Shown here piece after piece: positions 1-8,464 of a stretch of 64,000 nt of DNA; position 1 is the stretch's first letter; each line of letters begins with the position of its first letter. The stretch comes from Hyphomicrobiales bacterium (GTDB lineage Bacteria > Pseudomonadota > Alphaproteobacteria > Rhizobiales > Rhizobiaceae): assembly GCA_900471485.1 (NCBI GenBank), contig UCEU01000008.1, positions 129,314 through 193,313 of the forward strand. The letters run 5' to 3'. Under the pieces are notes generated by a model. It was not told the origin of the DNA, searched no databases, and saw only the letters and a program-made list of their open reading frames with translations. The position numbers and the translations under genes were made by a program.

Positions 1-568
1 CATCCCAAACCTGGCGCAGGATGTTCGCATCGAAGGAGATCACGGCGACGCCCGCGAAGGCGTTGTTTCGTTCCAGTCGCCGGCTGAACACAAAAACCTG
101 CCTGCCGGAGAAGCGGCTGATCATCAGCGCGGAGGTGTACTCGGGCGCACCATTGGCAAGTCGCGTGAAATAATCCCGATCGGTGACGTCGATCGGCTTC
201 ATGTCGCGGTCGTTGGAGAAGAGGGTCTTGCCATCAGCGCCGATCACGAAGGCAGTGACATTGCCCGGCAGGTCGGCAACGGCGAGGTTGAGGTCGTGCA
301 CGCTCCGGGGACCGGCCACCACCATTTCCGGCCCAAGCGAATCGTCGATGCGATGCAGGGTCTCGCGCGCCAGCGACGTCAGCCAGTTGGCATTGGCCGC
401 GACGATCTTCGACGCGGCGACGACCCGGTCCACGCCGCCCTTTGCCGCGTTCTGGTAGCTGGAATAAAGCCAGACGGCCAAGACCGCGGTGAGCGCCAGG
501 AACATGAGCGCGATGACCGATATCGATGCTCTTCCGGCGGCACGTACGTTCTTGCCTGCAGGGGCCAT
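1..568 (-). CDS. Cache-domain membrane sensor, N-terminal part (cut by window edge)
   Basis: Reverse-strand reading frame open from an ATG at 568 to the left edge of the window, so the C-terminal output domain is missing. Residues about 15-35 form one hydrophobic helix. Residues about 45-189 resemble an extracytoplasmic Cache/PDC sensor: an IDD motif after a helical stretch, then a strand-rich part with GADGKTLFSNDRD and TDRDYF, typical of this fold. In rhizobia such N-termini sit in front of GGDEF/EAL, PAS or histidine-kinase modules; which applies here cannot be seen. The ligand is unknown. Its start lies 299 bases beyond the end of minE, so it is probably a separate transcription unit. Confidence 0.7.
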   Translation of the reverse strand, partial: MAPAGKNVRAAGRASISVIALMFLALTAVLAVWLYSSYQNAAKGGVDRVVAASKIVAANANWLTSLARETLHRIDDSLGPEMVVAGPRSVHDLNLAVADLPGNVTAFVIGADGKTLFSNDRDMKPIDVTDRDYFTRLANGAPEYTSALMISRFSGRQVFVFSRRLERNNAFAGVAVISFDANILRQVWD

Positions 569-651
569 TCGTTGAACCTGTTTCCGGCGAGTGAGGGTAT
601 CTGGTCTCGGTAAGCGCGATGGAACATTTATGCGAAGCGGCTCAGATACCA

Positions 652-683
652 TGCCGTCTTTTTCGTAGTCGCGAAAGACGGCA
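652..683. terminator. Inverted repeat downstream of minE
   Basis: TGCCGTCTTT (652-661) pairs with AAAGACGGCA (674-683), a perfect ten-base stem around a short loop. It lies between the end of minE and the start of the sensor gene, both on the minus strand, and could end min transcription. There is no clean U-run on the minus side, so terminator function is only likely. Otherwise nothing else was recognised in the 299-base gap 569-867. Confidence 0.4.
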
Positions 684-867
684 CTTCAGCGAATGGTGAA
701 CTGGAGGTTGAATTTCCGGGAAGCAGTCGCCCATGGCGAACTGGCTGGGCCTGCGCCTCTCCCGCCGGATCATCATCGGGCGGATATGCGCGCAGCGAAG
801 AGCCGGCGCTCTGTCGTTTGACCCCGGGGCAAATGCCCGCGGGATCAAAACCAATCTTGCTAGCCGA

Positions 868-1128
868 TCAGGCGGCCTTGGCAGCGGCGTCGAGCGGAAT
901 CTCGACGTCGATCTCGAGGATCGACATATGCTCGTCGCGATCCATCTTCACGCGGACCCGCTCGGCATCGACATCGACGTGCTTGGCGATGACCGCGAGG
1001 ATCTCCTCACGAAGAACGGAAACCAGGTCGGAACCGACCGATGACCGTTCATGAGCGAGAAGGACCTGAAGACGCTCGCGGGCGGCGGGCGCCGTCCGCT
1101 GTTTGCGGAATAGGGTAAACAGGCTCAT
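868..1128 (-). CDS. minE: Cell division topological specificity factor MinE
   Basis: 86 aa, the usual MinE length. The N-terminal part ([20 protein letters not shown]) is the MinD-activating, membrane-interacting segment, and the rest matches the beta-rich dimerisation domain ([16 protein letters not shown]). MinE stimulates the MinD ATPase and, where the system oscillates, keeps MinCD away from midcell. It is the last gene of minC-minD-minE; its ATG overlaps the minD stop by four bases (ATGA), which suggests translational coupling. Confidence 0.95.
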   Translation of the reverse strand: MSLFTLFRKQRTAPAARERLQVLLAHERSSVGSDLVSVLREEILAVIAKHVDVDAERVRVKMDRDEHMSILEIDVEIPLDAAAKAA

Positions 1129-1940
1129 GCTGCCCTCCGTCCGAAAATCTTACCGAAGAAGCCGCGCTTCTCGCCGGGAATGCTGATCTGCACCTCTTCG
1201 CCGGCCAGGCGGCGGGCGGCGTCGAAGTAGGCCATTGCCGGTGCGCATTTCGTGTCGGCCAGCGTGACCGGCGCGCCGATGTTGGATGCGCGCAGCACGT
1301 CCATGCTTTCGGGAATGATGCCGAGAAGCGGGATCGACAGGATCTCGAGAACGTCGTCGACCTTCAGCATGTCGCCGCGTTCGGCGCGGTTCGAATCGTA
1401 GCGCGTCAGCAGCAGGTGCTTTTCCATCCGCTCGCCGCGCTCGGCCTTCGCCGTCTTGGAATCGAGCAGACCGATGATGCGGTCGGAATCGCGAACCGAA
1501 GACACTTCCGGGTTGGTGACGACAACGGCGACGTCGGCATGGCGCATCGCAAGCGTTGCGCCGCGCTCGATACCGGCCGGGCTGTCGCAGATGATCCAGT
1601 CGAAGTGGCGCTTCAGGTCGTTCATGACGCGCTCGACACCCTCGGCGGTCAGGTTGTCCTTGTCGCGGGTCTGTGACGCCGGGAGCAGGAACAGGGTCTC
1701 GAGACGCTTGTCGCGGATCAGAGCCTGCGGCAGCTTGGCGTCGCCCTGGATGACGTTGATGAGGTCGTAGACCACGCGTCGCTCGGCGCCCATGACCAGG
1801 TCGAGATTGCGCAGACCGACGTCGAAATCGACGACGACGACCTTCTCGCCGCGCTGTGCGAGCGCTGCCCCCAGCGCCGCCGTCGACGTGGTCTTGCCAA
1901 CACCCCCTTTACCGGAGGTGACAACGATCACTTTCCCCAT
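1125..1940 (-). CDS. minD: Septum site-determining ATPase MinD
   Basis: 271 aa. The start [18 protein letters not shown] carries the deviant Walker A motif at residues 10-18. The start at 1940 is preferred over the longer frame from 2015 because AGGAG lies about eight bases upstream and MinD proteins begin this way. The C-terminus ends in a basic amphipathic stretch ([12 protein letters not shown]), the membrane-targeting helix of MinD. ATP-bound MinD dimerises on the membrane and recruits MinC and MinE. It is the middle gene of the operon. Confidence 0.97.
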   Translation of the reverse strand: MGKVIVVTSGKGGVGKTTSTAALGAALAQRGEKVVVVDFDVGLRNLDLVMGAERRVVYDLINVIQGDAKLPQALIRDKRLETLFLLPASQTRDKDNLTAEGVERVMNDLKRHFDWIICDSPAGIERGATLAMRHADVAVVVTNPEVSSVRDSDRIIGLLDSKTAKAERGERMEKHLLLTRYDSNRAERGDMLKVDDVLEILSIPLLGIIPESMDVLRASNIGAPVTLADTKCAPAMAYFDAARRLAGEEVQISIPGEKRGFFGKIFGRRAA

Positions 1941-1972
1941 CTTCTTCTCCTGTGTCCTGGCCGGGTCGCGGC

Positions 1973-2695
1973 TCAGATAAGTTTCTCTGCCCTGATAGTT
2001 TCGTCTTCGAGCCATAGCTGAACCGGCTGTCCGCGCAGGTTCGTAGCCATGTCTTCGGCCGTCTTGTAGATGCCGTCGATGGCGACCAGTTCGGCTTCGA
2101 GCTTGCGGCAGAAAATGCGCGCCGACGCGTTGCCGAGGGAGCCTGCCATCGCCCTGCCGCGCAGCGTGCCGTAGATGTGCACCGAACCGCCGGCGATGAT
2201 CTCCGAGCCGGAAGCGACCGACCCGATGACGGTGACGTCGCCTTCCGGGAAGATCACCGACTGGCCGGAGCGGACCGGCTCGCGGATGACCATTGACTGG
2301 AGCACCTGGCGCGGCTCAGCCTCGGCCGGCTTCTTCTGCAGCTCGATGATAGGCTCGGCCTGAGTCGGCTCGAAATCCGATACCGGCTTGCCGCCCCTGA
2401 GCGCCGGCGGCATGCCCGGACCGAGCAGCGACGGCCGCCCGCCTTCCACACCCATGATGGTCACATTGCGGCTTGCAAGTTCCGCGATCAGCTCCGCCAG
2501 TTGCGCGCGGTCGATCTCCAGGTCGGTCACGTCGAGAACGACGGGACGTCCGAGGAAGAAGCCCGCCGAGCGAGCGGCGAGATCGTCGAGCCGGACGAGC
2601 CAGTCGTCGAAGGGCAAATCTGGAGAAAGCATGACCGCGAGGAACGAGCGGCCCTTGATGCGGATCGAGCGAGCGTCTGTTAGCACTTTGGTCAT
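1973..2695 (-). CDS. minC: Septum site-determining protein MinC
   Basis: 240 aa, usual MinC length. The N-terminal domain (to about residue 100) is the FtsZ-antagonising part; the C-terminal part from about 130 is the beta-helical MinD-binding and dimerisation domain, with the Gly-rich pattern VTVIGSVASGSEIIAGGSVH and GRAMAG. MinC inhibits Z-ring assembly away from midcell. It is first in the min operon, 32 bases before minD, and a CtrA-type site lies 38-58 bases upstream of its ATG. Confidence 0.95.
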   Translation of the reverse strand: MTKVLTDARSIRIKGRSFLAVMLSPDLPFDDWLVRLDDLAARSAGFFLGRPVVLDVTDLEIDRAQLAELIAELASRNVTIMGVEGGRPSLLGPGMPPALRGGKPVSDFEPTQAEPIIELQKKPAEAEPRQVLQSMVIREPVRSGQSVIFPEGDVTVIGSVASGSEIIAGGSVHIYGTLRGRAMAGSLGNASARIFCRKLEAELVAIDGIYKTAEDMATNLRGQPVQLWLEDETIRAEKLI

Positions 2696-2732
2696 CTACG
2701 TTAAGAAATCGTTGATTATTTCTACCTTCGGG

Positions 2733-2753
2733 ATGGTTAACAAATGGTTAACA
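2733..2753. promoter_or_regulatory. CtrA-type binding site in the minC promoter
   Basis: Two copies of ATGGTTAACA (2733-2742 and 2744-2753) place TTAA at 2737-2740 and 2748-2751 with exactly seven bases between them. This is the TTAA-N7-TTAA consensus of the alphaproteobacterial cell-cycle regulator CtrA. It lies upstream of minC and nothing else in the 94-base gap explains it. CtrA control of min genes has been reported in Sinorhizobium meliloti, so the site fits known biology. Binding here is inferred from sequence only. Confidence 0.75.
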
Positions 2754-2789
2754 CGGCCCTCGAACGGGCCATCTCGCGGTAACAATTGA

Positions 2790-4847
2790 CTAGATTTCAA
2801 GATGCAGATCGCCGCCCTCGGCTGGCACCGAAGAGCAGATCAGGGCCTCGCCATTTTCGACCGGAAAGCTCGGCGTCGCAAGGTAACTGACGGCTCCCTT
2901 GAGGATCTTAGTCCGGCAATCGCCGCAGCTTCCGGCCCGACAACCATAGGCCGGCAAGAGCCCGCGCTGCTCCGCCAGTTCGAGCAGCGACCCGTCGCCC
3001 GGCTTCCAGCGGGCTTCCTTGGCCGACTCGGTGAAGATCACCCGAGTCGGGCCGGTCGCGGCGGGTGCGATCGCGGCCGGCGGAGTGGTCTCGGCCGAAT
3101 CGTCGCGTTTGAGCGAAGAGGGACCGAAGGCCTCGGCATGGATTCGATTCTCCGCCACATCGAGCGCCCTCAGGCCGGCGTGAAGCTGCTGCATGAAGGT
3201 GGAGGGGCCGCAGAGGTAGAAGTCGTAGTCGCCGAAGGGCAGGGTCCGCTTGAGCAGATCGATGTCGATCCGCCCCGCTACGTCGAAGCGCGTATCGTCG
3301 CCCGCCGACGCCGCGCTCACGACGCGAATATCCTGCACAGAGCCTTGTGCGCGCTCGACCAGTTCGGCGATCTCGCGATCGAACGCCCGCTCGGCAACGC
3401 TGCGCGATGACCTGAAGAGCCACACGGGCCGCCGAAAGCGGGTCCTGTCACCTTCATGGACGATATGGCGCAGCATGGACAACAGCGGCGTTATGCCGAT
3501 TCCGGCTGCCAGAAAGACGGCCGGCCGCCTGCGTTCCATCGCCTCTATGATGAAGCGCCCTGTCGGAGCGAGTACTTCGATCTCGTCTCCGGGGTGCAGG
3601 CCGTGAAGGCGTTGCGAGGCCTGGCCTTGGCGCTTGATGCTCAATCGGTAGTAGCCGTCGGAAGGCGCGCTGGAGATCGTATAGCTGCGCCTCAGAGCTT
3701 CGCCATCGTCGCCCGCGACCCTGATTGGCAGATGTTGCCCGGCCAGATGCGGTACCAGAGGTTCGCCATCGACAGGCGCGAGATGGAGTGAACGGATCGC
3801 GTTGCTCTCGTCGACAGTCCGTTCGATACGAAACCGCCGCCATTCCCGTGCCTTGGACGCGGCCCGCAGGCGCCGCTCAGCCTGGTCCCACGTACCGGTC
3901 ATCAGGCTGCTCGGCGAAAAGCCGTTCTCCGCGAAGGTCCAGCGAAGCGGAAGGGCATCGGGCCGGAGCACGACCTTTTCGGGGATCACGCGCCACAGCC
4001 GTTCGGCGCCTTCGAAGGCGGCGATCTCGGGCGAATCGAGGATGATCTCGACTTTGCCTGTCAGTTGAAGCACGTCGCCGGTTTCATGATCGACGAAGAG
4101 CAGGCCGGCGCGCGGGTTGACCGTGAAATTGCCCAGCGTGTTGAAGAACAGATTGCCGTTGAAATCGGGTACGGTCAGCCCGCCGTCGGCATCGATGCGG
4201 ACAAAGCCCGGCCTGCCGCCGCGATGCGACGCATCCACCTGCCGGCCCACGTCGGGGCGATCGACATAGGACGCGACGAAGAAGGTGTCGGCCTCCGCGA
4301 TAATCCGGCGCGCCTCGTCCGTGAGCCCGTCCGAGATAATCGGCTCTGCCGAAGCCTTGCTCCTGGGATCGCGCAGGAATTCAAATTGCCGGTTCTGGAT
4401 ATAGCGCGGGCAGTTGCCGAAGCTCTGTCCGACACCCACGTCGAAGCGGTCGTCGCTTGTCCTGTTGATGGTGCCATTCAGCCGGTTGCGCCGGCGCGTG
4501 ATCAGATCGACGCCGACGAGCCCGATAGGGTCGCCATCCTCCATCCCGCTTTCGGCCGGATCGGCGTGGTCGCGCATGGTGTCGATGGTGAGCGTCAGTG
4601 GATCCGGAGAGTGCAGGAACCCCGGCACGCCGGCGCGGATGGTCGCCCACGGCGCGCCATCGGGGTCCACCGCGCCAATGATGATGAAAGGCAGCAGCGG
4701 ATAGAATTCCCGGTGCTGGTCCAGCAGGAAGTTGCGGAGCACCTTGCGGCCAACCGGCGCCATCTGCTCCGCCACGCCAAGGCGGCGCTGCAATTCGAGC
4801 TCGCCTTCGTGCCAAGGGGACATCGGGGTATCGACGTCATCAAACAT
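2790..4847 (-). CDS. FMN split-barrel (PNPOx-like) / ferredoxin reductase / 2Fe-2S fusion protein
   Basis: 685 aa from an ATG at 4847 with GGGAG just upstream; the frame is open further back but has no support there. Residues about 40-220 are a pyridoxamine-5'-phosphate-oxidase-like FMN split barrel of the 'flavin-nucleotide-binding' type (FGNCPRYIQNR). The middle is an FAD/NAD(P) ferredoxin-reductase module with RRSYTISSAP for FAD and AAGIGITPLLSML for NAD(P). The C-terminus is a plant-type 2Fe-2S ferredoxin with CRAGSCGDC and a later single Cys. It is therefore a self-contained NAD(P)H-to-acceptor redox chain, probably cytoplasmic. It follows the GST gene in one operon. The substrate is unknown; detoxification or reduction of an electrophile is a guess from context. 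Confidence 0.85.
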   Translation of the reverse strand: MFDDVDTPMSPWHEGELELQRRLGVAEQMAPVGRKVLRNFLLDQHREFYPLLPFIIIGAVDPDGAPWATIRAGVPGFLHSPDPLTLTIDTMRDHADPAESGMEDGDPIGLVGVDLITRRRNRLNGTINRTSDDRFDVGVGQSFGNCPRYIQNRQFEFLRDPRSKASAEPIISDGLTDEARRIIAEADTFFVASYVDRPDVGRQVDASHRGGRPGFVRIDADGGLTVPDFNGNLFFNTLGNFTVNPRAGLLFVDHETGDVLQLTGKVEIILDSPEIAAFEGAERLWRVIPEKVVLRPDALPLRWTFAENGFSPSSLMTGTWDQAERRLRAASKAREWRRFRIERTVDESNAIRSLHLAPVDGEPLVPHLAGQHLPIRVAGDDGEALRRSYTISSAPSDGYYRLSIKRQGQASQRLHGLHPGDEIEVLAPTGRFIIEAMERRRPAVFLAAGIGITPLLSMLRHIVHEGDRTRFRRPVWLFRSSRSVAERAFDREIAELVERAQGSVQDIRVVSAASAGDDTRFDVAGRIDIDLLKRTLPFGDYDFYLCGPSTFMQQLHAGLRALDVAENRIHAEAFGPSSLKRDDSAETTPPAAIAPAATGPTRVIFTESAKEARWKPGDGSLLELAEQRGLLPAYGCRAGSCGDCRTKILKGAVSYLATPSFPVENGEALICSSVPAEGGDLHLEI

Positions 4848-4867
4848 TGTCGTCTCCCTGTAAAGAT

Positions 4868-4887
4868 GCGGCCGCCTGGGCGGCCGC
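4868..4887 (-). other. Intercistronic hairpin between GST and redox fusion gene
   Basis: GCGGCCGC (4868-4875) and its repeat at 4880-4887 form an eight-base stem with a four-base loop, flanked by AAAG/CTTT that can extend it. It lies in the 49-base gap between the GST stop and the downstream start. It could be a partial terminator or an RNA-stabilising element that sets the ratio of the two products. Confidence 0.45.
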
Positions 4888-4896
4888 GCTTTGTCG

Positions 4897-5508
4897 TCAC
4901 GCCGAGAGGCCGGCGGGGGTCTTTGTAAAGGCGACGAAACCTGGCAGGGCCTCGATCCTCGCCAGCCAGTGGCGCACATCAGGATAAGGCTGAAGGTCGA
5001 CATTCCCCTCCGGCGCATTGACGATGTAGCTGTAGAGCGCGACATCGGCGATGGTCGGACGGTCGCCGACGATGAAGCGGTGTGTGGCGAGCTCCGTGTC
5101 GATCAGCTTGAGAATGCGATGGGCGCGGCCAACAACCTCTTCCGGGCGGAAATCGGCTCCGAAGACTGTGATCAGGCGCGCCGCAGCGGGTCCATAGGCG
5201 ATTTCGCCGGCGGCGACCGAGAGCCACTTCTGAACCTGGGCGGCGGCCCGTGCTTCGTCCGGCAGCCAGTCCTTGCGGCCAAGCTTGGTGGCGACATAGA
5301 CAAGGATGGCGTTAGAATCCGTCACCACACCATCGCCGTCTTCGAGAACCGGAACCTGGCCGAACGGGTTGAGCTTCAGAAATTCCGGCGTCTTGTGCGC
5401 ACCCTTTGCAAGATCGACTTCGACGAGTTCCGCCTTCACGCCAAGCAGCGACAGAAAGAGTACGGCGCGATGTGAATGGCCGGAGAGTGGGTGGTGATGA
5501 AGTTTCAT
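4897..5508 (-). CDS. Glutathione S-transferase family protein
   Basis: 203 aa, standard GST length. The thioredoxin-fold N-terminal domain (1-80) has the cis-Pro segment [11 protein letters not shown] and the glutathione-binding [11 protein letters not shown]. The C-terminal helical domain has [15 protein letters not shown], the conserved N-capping region. Cytosolic; conjugates or transfers glutathione, substrate unknown. It is the first gene of a two-gene operon with the redox fusion and is divergent from a LysR gene 125 bases away, which probably controls it. Confidence 0.9.
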   Translation of the reverse strand: MKLHHHPLSGHSHRAVLFLSLLGVKAELVEVDLAKGAHKTPEFLKLNPFGQVPVLEDGDGVVTDSNAILVYVATKLGRKDWLPDEARAAAQVQKWLSVAAGEIAYGPAAARLITVFGADFRPEEVVGRAHRILKLIDTELATHRFIVGDRPTIADVALYSYIVNAPEGNVDLQPYPDVRHWLARIEALPGFVAFTKTPAGLSA

Positions 5509-5577
5509 GGTCGGTTCCTTTCCTGTGATTGGGACGCTTCAGTTCGAAGACATGAAAGGACGGTATCTGTTTCCGAT

Positions 5578-5605
5578 TTTCTGTAGTAGATAGCAATTTC
5601 TGTAG
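5578..5605. promoter_or_regulatory. Direct repeat in the GST/LysR divergent promoter
   Basis: TTTCTGTAG occurs at 5578-5586 and again at 5597-5605, a 19-base period. CGGTAT (5561-5566) and ATACCG (5611-5616) form a wider inverted pair around it. Such repeats between a LysR gene and its divergent target are where a LysR operator would be expected. The assignment is inference. Confidence 0.35.
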
Positions 5606-5633
5606 CCACCATACCGAAATATGGAATGAGAGA

Positions 5634-6527
5634 ATGGATCGTCTCGATGCAATGCGGGTGCTTCTTGCGGTGGTCGATAGTGGCAGCCTGTCGGCCGCCG
5701 CCCGTGCGCTTCGCTCGCCGCTGCCAACGGTCAGCCGCAAGATTTCGGAACTCGAGGCGCATCTTGGCACCCGCCTGCTGACGCGGACCAATCGCAAGGC
5801 GCTGCTGACGGAGGCGGGCGAGGGCTACATCGTCGCCGCGCGCGAGATCCTTGGGCGCGTGGAAGAGGCGGAGCGGCGCGCCTCCGGCGAATATCTGGCG
5901 CCGAAGGGTGATCTCGTGATGACGGCGCCGATCGTCTTCGGCCGGCTGCACGTGCTGCCCGTGATAACCGATTTCCTGAAAGCCTTCCCGGAGATCGACA
6001 TGCGGCTGACGCTGAGCGACAGGTCCGTCAGTCTTGCCGACGAGCATATCGATGTCGCGCTGCGCATCAGTGATCTAACCGAGGGCAACCTGATCGCCAC
6101 GCGATTGGGGTCCGTGCGCAATGTCGTCTTCGCTAGCCCCGATTATTTGCAGAGACATGTGGCACCGTCCGATCCGCACGAATTGGAGGGGCATGCATGC
6201 GTGGCGTTCGAGGGCGTGCGGTCAGCCCGCTCGTGGAATTTCCGCGATGGGGAGAAGCCATTCTCCGTGCCGATCCGTCCGCGCCTATCGGTCAATACCG
6301 CCGAGGCGGCGATCGACGCGGCGGTTGCCGGCCTCGGGATCACCCGGGTGATGTCCTATCAGGCGAAGCGCGCGGTGGAAGCCGGCCTGCTCGTGCCTCT
6401 GTTGGAAGCGTTCGAGGAGCCGGCATCACCGGTTCACCTCGTTTATCTCGCGCAAGGCGCCTTGCCGCTGAAGCTCAGAGCCTTCGTCGATTTCGCCGCA
6501 CCACGCCTGCGGACGATCCTGCGGTGA
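5634..6527 (+). CDS. LysR-family transcriptional regulator
   Basis: 297 aa, normal LysR length. The N-terminal winged HTH (residues 1-60) reads MDRLDAMRVLLAVVDSGSLS with the recognition helix near SPLPTVSRKISELE. The rest is the periplasmic-binding-like effector domain. The DLVMTAPIVFGRLHVLPVI segment is typical of the CrgA/AaeR-like group. It is divergent from the GST and redox-fusion operon and is therefore its likely regulator. The effector is unknown. Confidence 0.9.
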   Translation: MDRLDAMRVLLAVVDSGSLSAAARALRSPLPTVSRKISELEAHLGTRLLTRTNRKALLTEAGEGYIVAAREILGRVEEAERRASGEYLAPKGDLVMTAPIVFGRLHVLPVITDFLKAFPEIDMRLTLSDRSVSLADEHIDVALRISDLTEGNLIATRLGSVRNVVFASPDYLQRHVAPSDPHELEGHACVAFEGVRSARSWNFRDGEKPFSVPIRPRLSVNTAEAAIDAAVAGLGITRVMSYQAKRAVEAGLLVPLLEAFEEPASPVHLVYLAQGALPLKLRAFVDFAAPRLRTILR

Positions 6528-6559
6528 TCTGGTGATCTCTTGAGCAGCCTGGCCGGCCG

Positions 6560-6835
6560 TCAACCGACTTCCGTCTTGGCAAACACCTGGCTCACATCCG
6601 CCGTGTCGCCGGCATCTGGATGGTAGTGGGCAAGCCACTTGTGCTGGGCGGCTGCGCGGCGCAATGCGGACGTCGTGAAATTGCCTTCCTTGAACAGAGC
6701 GACCAGCACAGCGCCAGCAATCGAGGCATCGGGCGAGACATGATCGATTCCGTGCTCGCTGCACCATTCTCCGAGCACCGTCTCAATAACCGTCAGTTCC
6801 TCGGACCCAAGCGTCATGTTCAAGTGGAATGTCAT
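6560..6835 (-). CDS. Small conserved-looking hypothetical protein
   Basis: 91 aa, acidic, no signal peptide or membrane segment. I do not recognise a family. The pattern suggests a helical soluble protein (LTVIETVLGEWCSEHGI, then IAGAVLVALFKEGNFTTSALRRAAAQH). Start 6835 or the second ATG at 6817 are both possible. It is convergent with the LysR gene and separated from the MmgE gene by 188 bases, so it is probably transcribed alone. Confidence 0.5.
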   Translation of the reverse strand: MTFHLNMTLGSEELTVIETVLGEWCSEHGIDHVSPDASIAGAVLVALFKEGNFTTSALRRAAAQHKWLAHYHPDAGDTADVSQVFAKTEVG

Positions 6836-7023
6836 TTTAATGCAAACTGCTCCGTCGCCGCGTCCTTACGGCGGAGCGGTAGTTGGAGGCTGGTGCCGAT
6901 TTTTCAAGCGCATCCATGGTGAATTGTTCGTGACGATCGTCGCGCGCAGCGCCGGGCCGCTTGCGGCCTTTCTGTCCGGTCAGCCGCCGGGATGAGATCG
7001 AAGGGTGACAGCGAGCGATGCCT

Positions 7024-8382
7024 TCAGCCAAGCGATCGATTGCCGCTTGCCGGCAGATGAGGCACTGGCCGGAGTTTCCTGAGGTCGTCCAAGGTTTCGA
7101 TCGAGAGCAGCATCCCGATCAGCGCGTCCGCCTTTTCCTTCCCAAGGACCGGCACGATCAATCCGGACGCCTTGTCCATGACTTCGTCCGTGTTCATTGG
7201 GTCCTCCGGTTGTCCGCGAACCGTCTCCGGCTGCTTCAGAAAAGTCCTGCCGTCCCGCAGCGTGAGCGTTATGATGGCGTGGTCGCGGCGGTGCGCCCCG
7301 GGTCGTGCTTCGATACGAACCCGGCTACGAAGCGCGAGCACTGCCGGATCGGTCATGCGGGCGTGATCGTGGACGGACGCGAAGGTGACGCCGCCATCGA
7401 CGATGAACAGTGCCAAAAGATGCGAAAGATTGAGGTTTGGCACCTCGCTCCTGGTTATCAACACCCGCCGTTCCGGCAGGGTGACATGTATATCGGCGAC
7501 ATCGTCGGCCCTGAAACGATGTTCTCTCAGGAGCGCCTCTATTGAATCCAGCGCCGCCTGGCAGGGTGAGCCCACCGACCATTTCTTGATTGCCGTGCGT
7601 TGGACTTCGAAGCGTTCGCCGAGCGCCTCGACGGCGAGCTCCGGCTTGGCTGTTTCCGCGTAGCCGGCAAACAACCCCGGTACCCCCTCGAGTGGTGCAG
7701 TCGATGTCGGAATGCCTGTCCTACCGAACAACGCCGCCTTGACGCCATTGTGCGCCGGCAGGCCGCCGAACACGAAGCTCTTCTCTACATGCGCCGGATC
7801 TCGCACCCAGCATGTACTTCCCGAGGCGAGATGCGTTGCAAAGGTAAGCGTGTTGGAAGCGCCGGCGGGATCAAGGCCGAGCATGGCGGCGGCCGCTGAG
7901 GCGGCGCCAAAAATGCCGCCGAATGAGCAGTGATGATAGCGGACCATGAAGTCGCCGCCGCCGATCGCCGCGGCCACCCGCGTGCCGACATCGTAACCGG
8001 TGACGATCGAGCGCAGCAGTATCTCGCCAGATGTGCCCAATCTCTCCCCGATTGCGAGAGCTGCAGGGATCACCGAGCATCCTGGATGCGTGACGGAGAA
8101 GCCGTGCGAGTCATCCGTTTCATCGGCGTGGGCGAACATGCCGTTTGCCAGTGCCGCCGCTTCCGCCGAAACCGTGAGATCGGTTCCGACGACGGTTGCT
8201 TCCTCGCGGCCGGAAATTTCGCGCGCAAAGGCGATGGCGCCCGCGCGTGCCTCCAGCGTACTGCCGGATATCATCGCGGCCATCGTGTCGATCAGGTGGT
8301 GAACCGCTGCAAGGCGTACGGCCTCGGGAAGCCGTCGGCTGCCGGTCGATGCGATATACTCGGCCAGTGTGTTGGTGATCAT
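7024..8382 (-). CDS. MmgE/PrpD family protein (module A)
   Basis: 452 aa from the ATG at 8382. MmgE/PrpD proteins include 2-methylcitrate dehydratase and cis-aconitate decarboxylase. The segment FAHADETDDSHGFSVTHPG matches the conserved active-site region with its HAD...D.H pattern, and the two-domain layout (helical 1-260, alpha/beta 260-400) fits. The exact reaction cannot be read from sequence; dehydration or decarboxylation of a tri- or dicarboxylate is likely from family and context. It is the last gene of catabolic module A, 82 bases after the aldolase. Only a weak ribosome-binding site precedes the chosen start. Confidence 0.85.
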   Translation of the reverse strand: MITNTLAEYIASTGSRRLPEAVRLAAVHHLIDTMAAMISGSTLEARAGAIAFAREISGREEATVVGTDLTVSAEAAALANGMFAHADETDDSHGFSVTHPGCSVIPAALAIGERLGTSGEILLRSIVTGYDVGTRVAAAIGGGDFMVRYHHCSFGGIFGAASAAAAMLGLDPAGASNTLTFATHLASGSTCWVRDPAHVEKSFVFGGLPAHNGVKAALFGRTGIPTSTAPLEGVPGLFAGYAETAKPELAVEALGERFEVQRTAIKKWSVGSPCQAALDSIEALLREHRFRADDVADIHVTLPERRVLITRSEVPNLNLSHLLALFIVDGGVTFASVHDHARMTDPAVLALRSRVRIEARPGAHRRDHAIITLTLRDGRTFLKQPETVRGQPEDPMNTDEVMDKASGLIVPVLGKEKADALIGMLLSIETLDDLRKLRPVPHLPASGNRSLG

Positions 8383-8464
8383 GTGAAGGAGCCGTCCCTG
8401 CGCAGCTATGAAGGGTCGCCCGACCCTCCGATCGGGCGACGCCAATGGTCGTGTTGCGCGCCGC

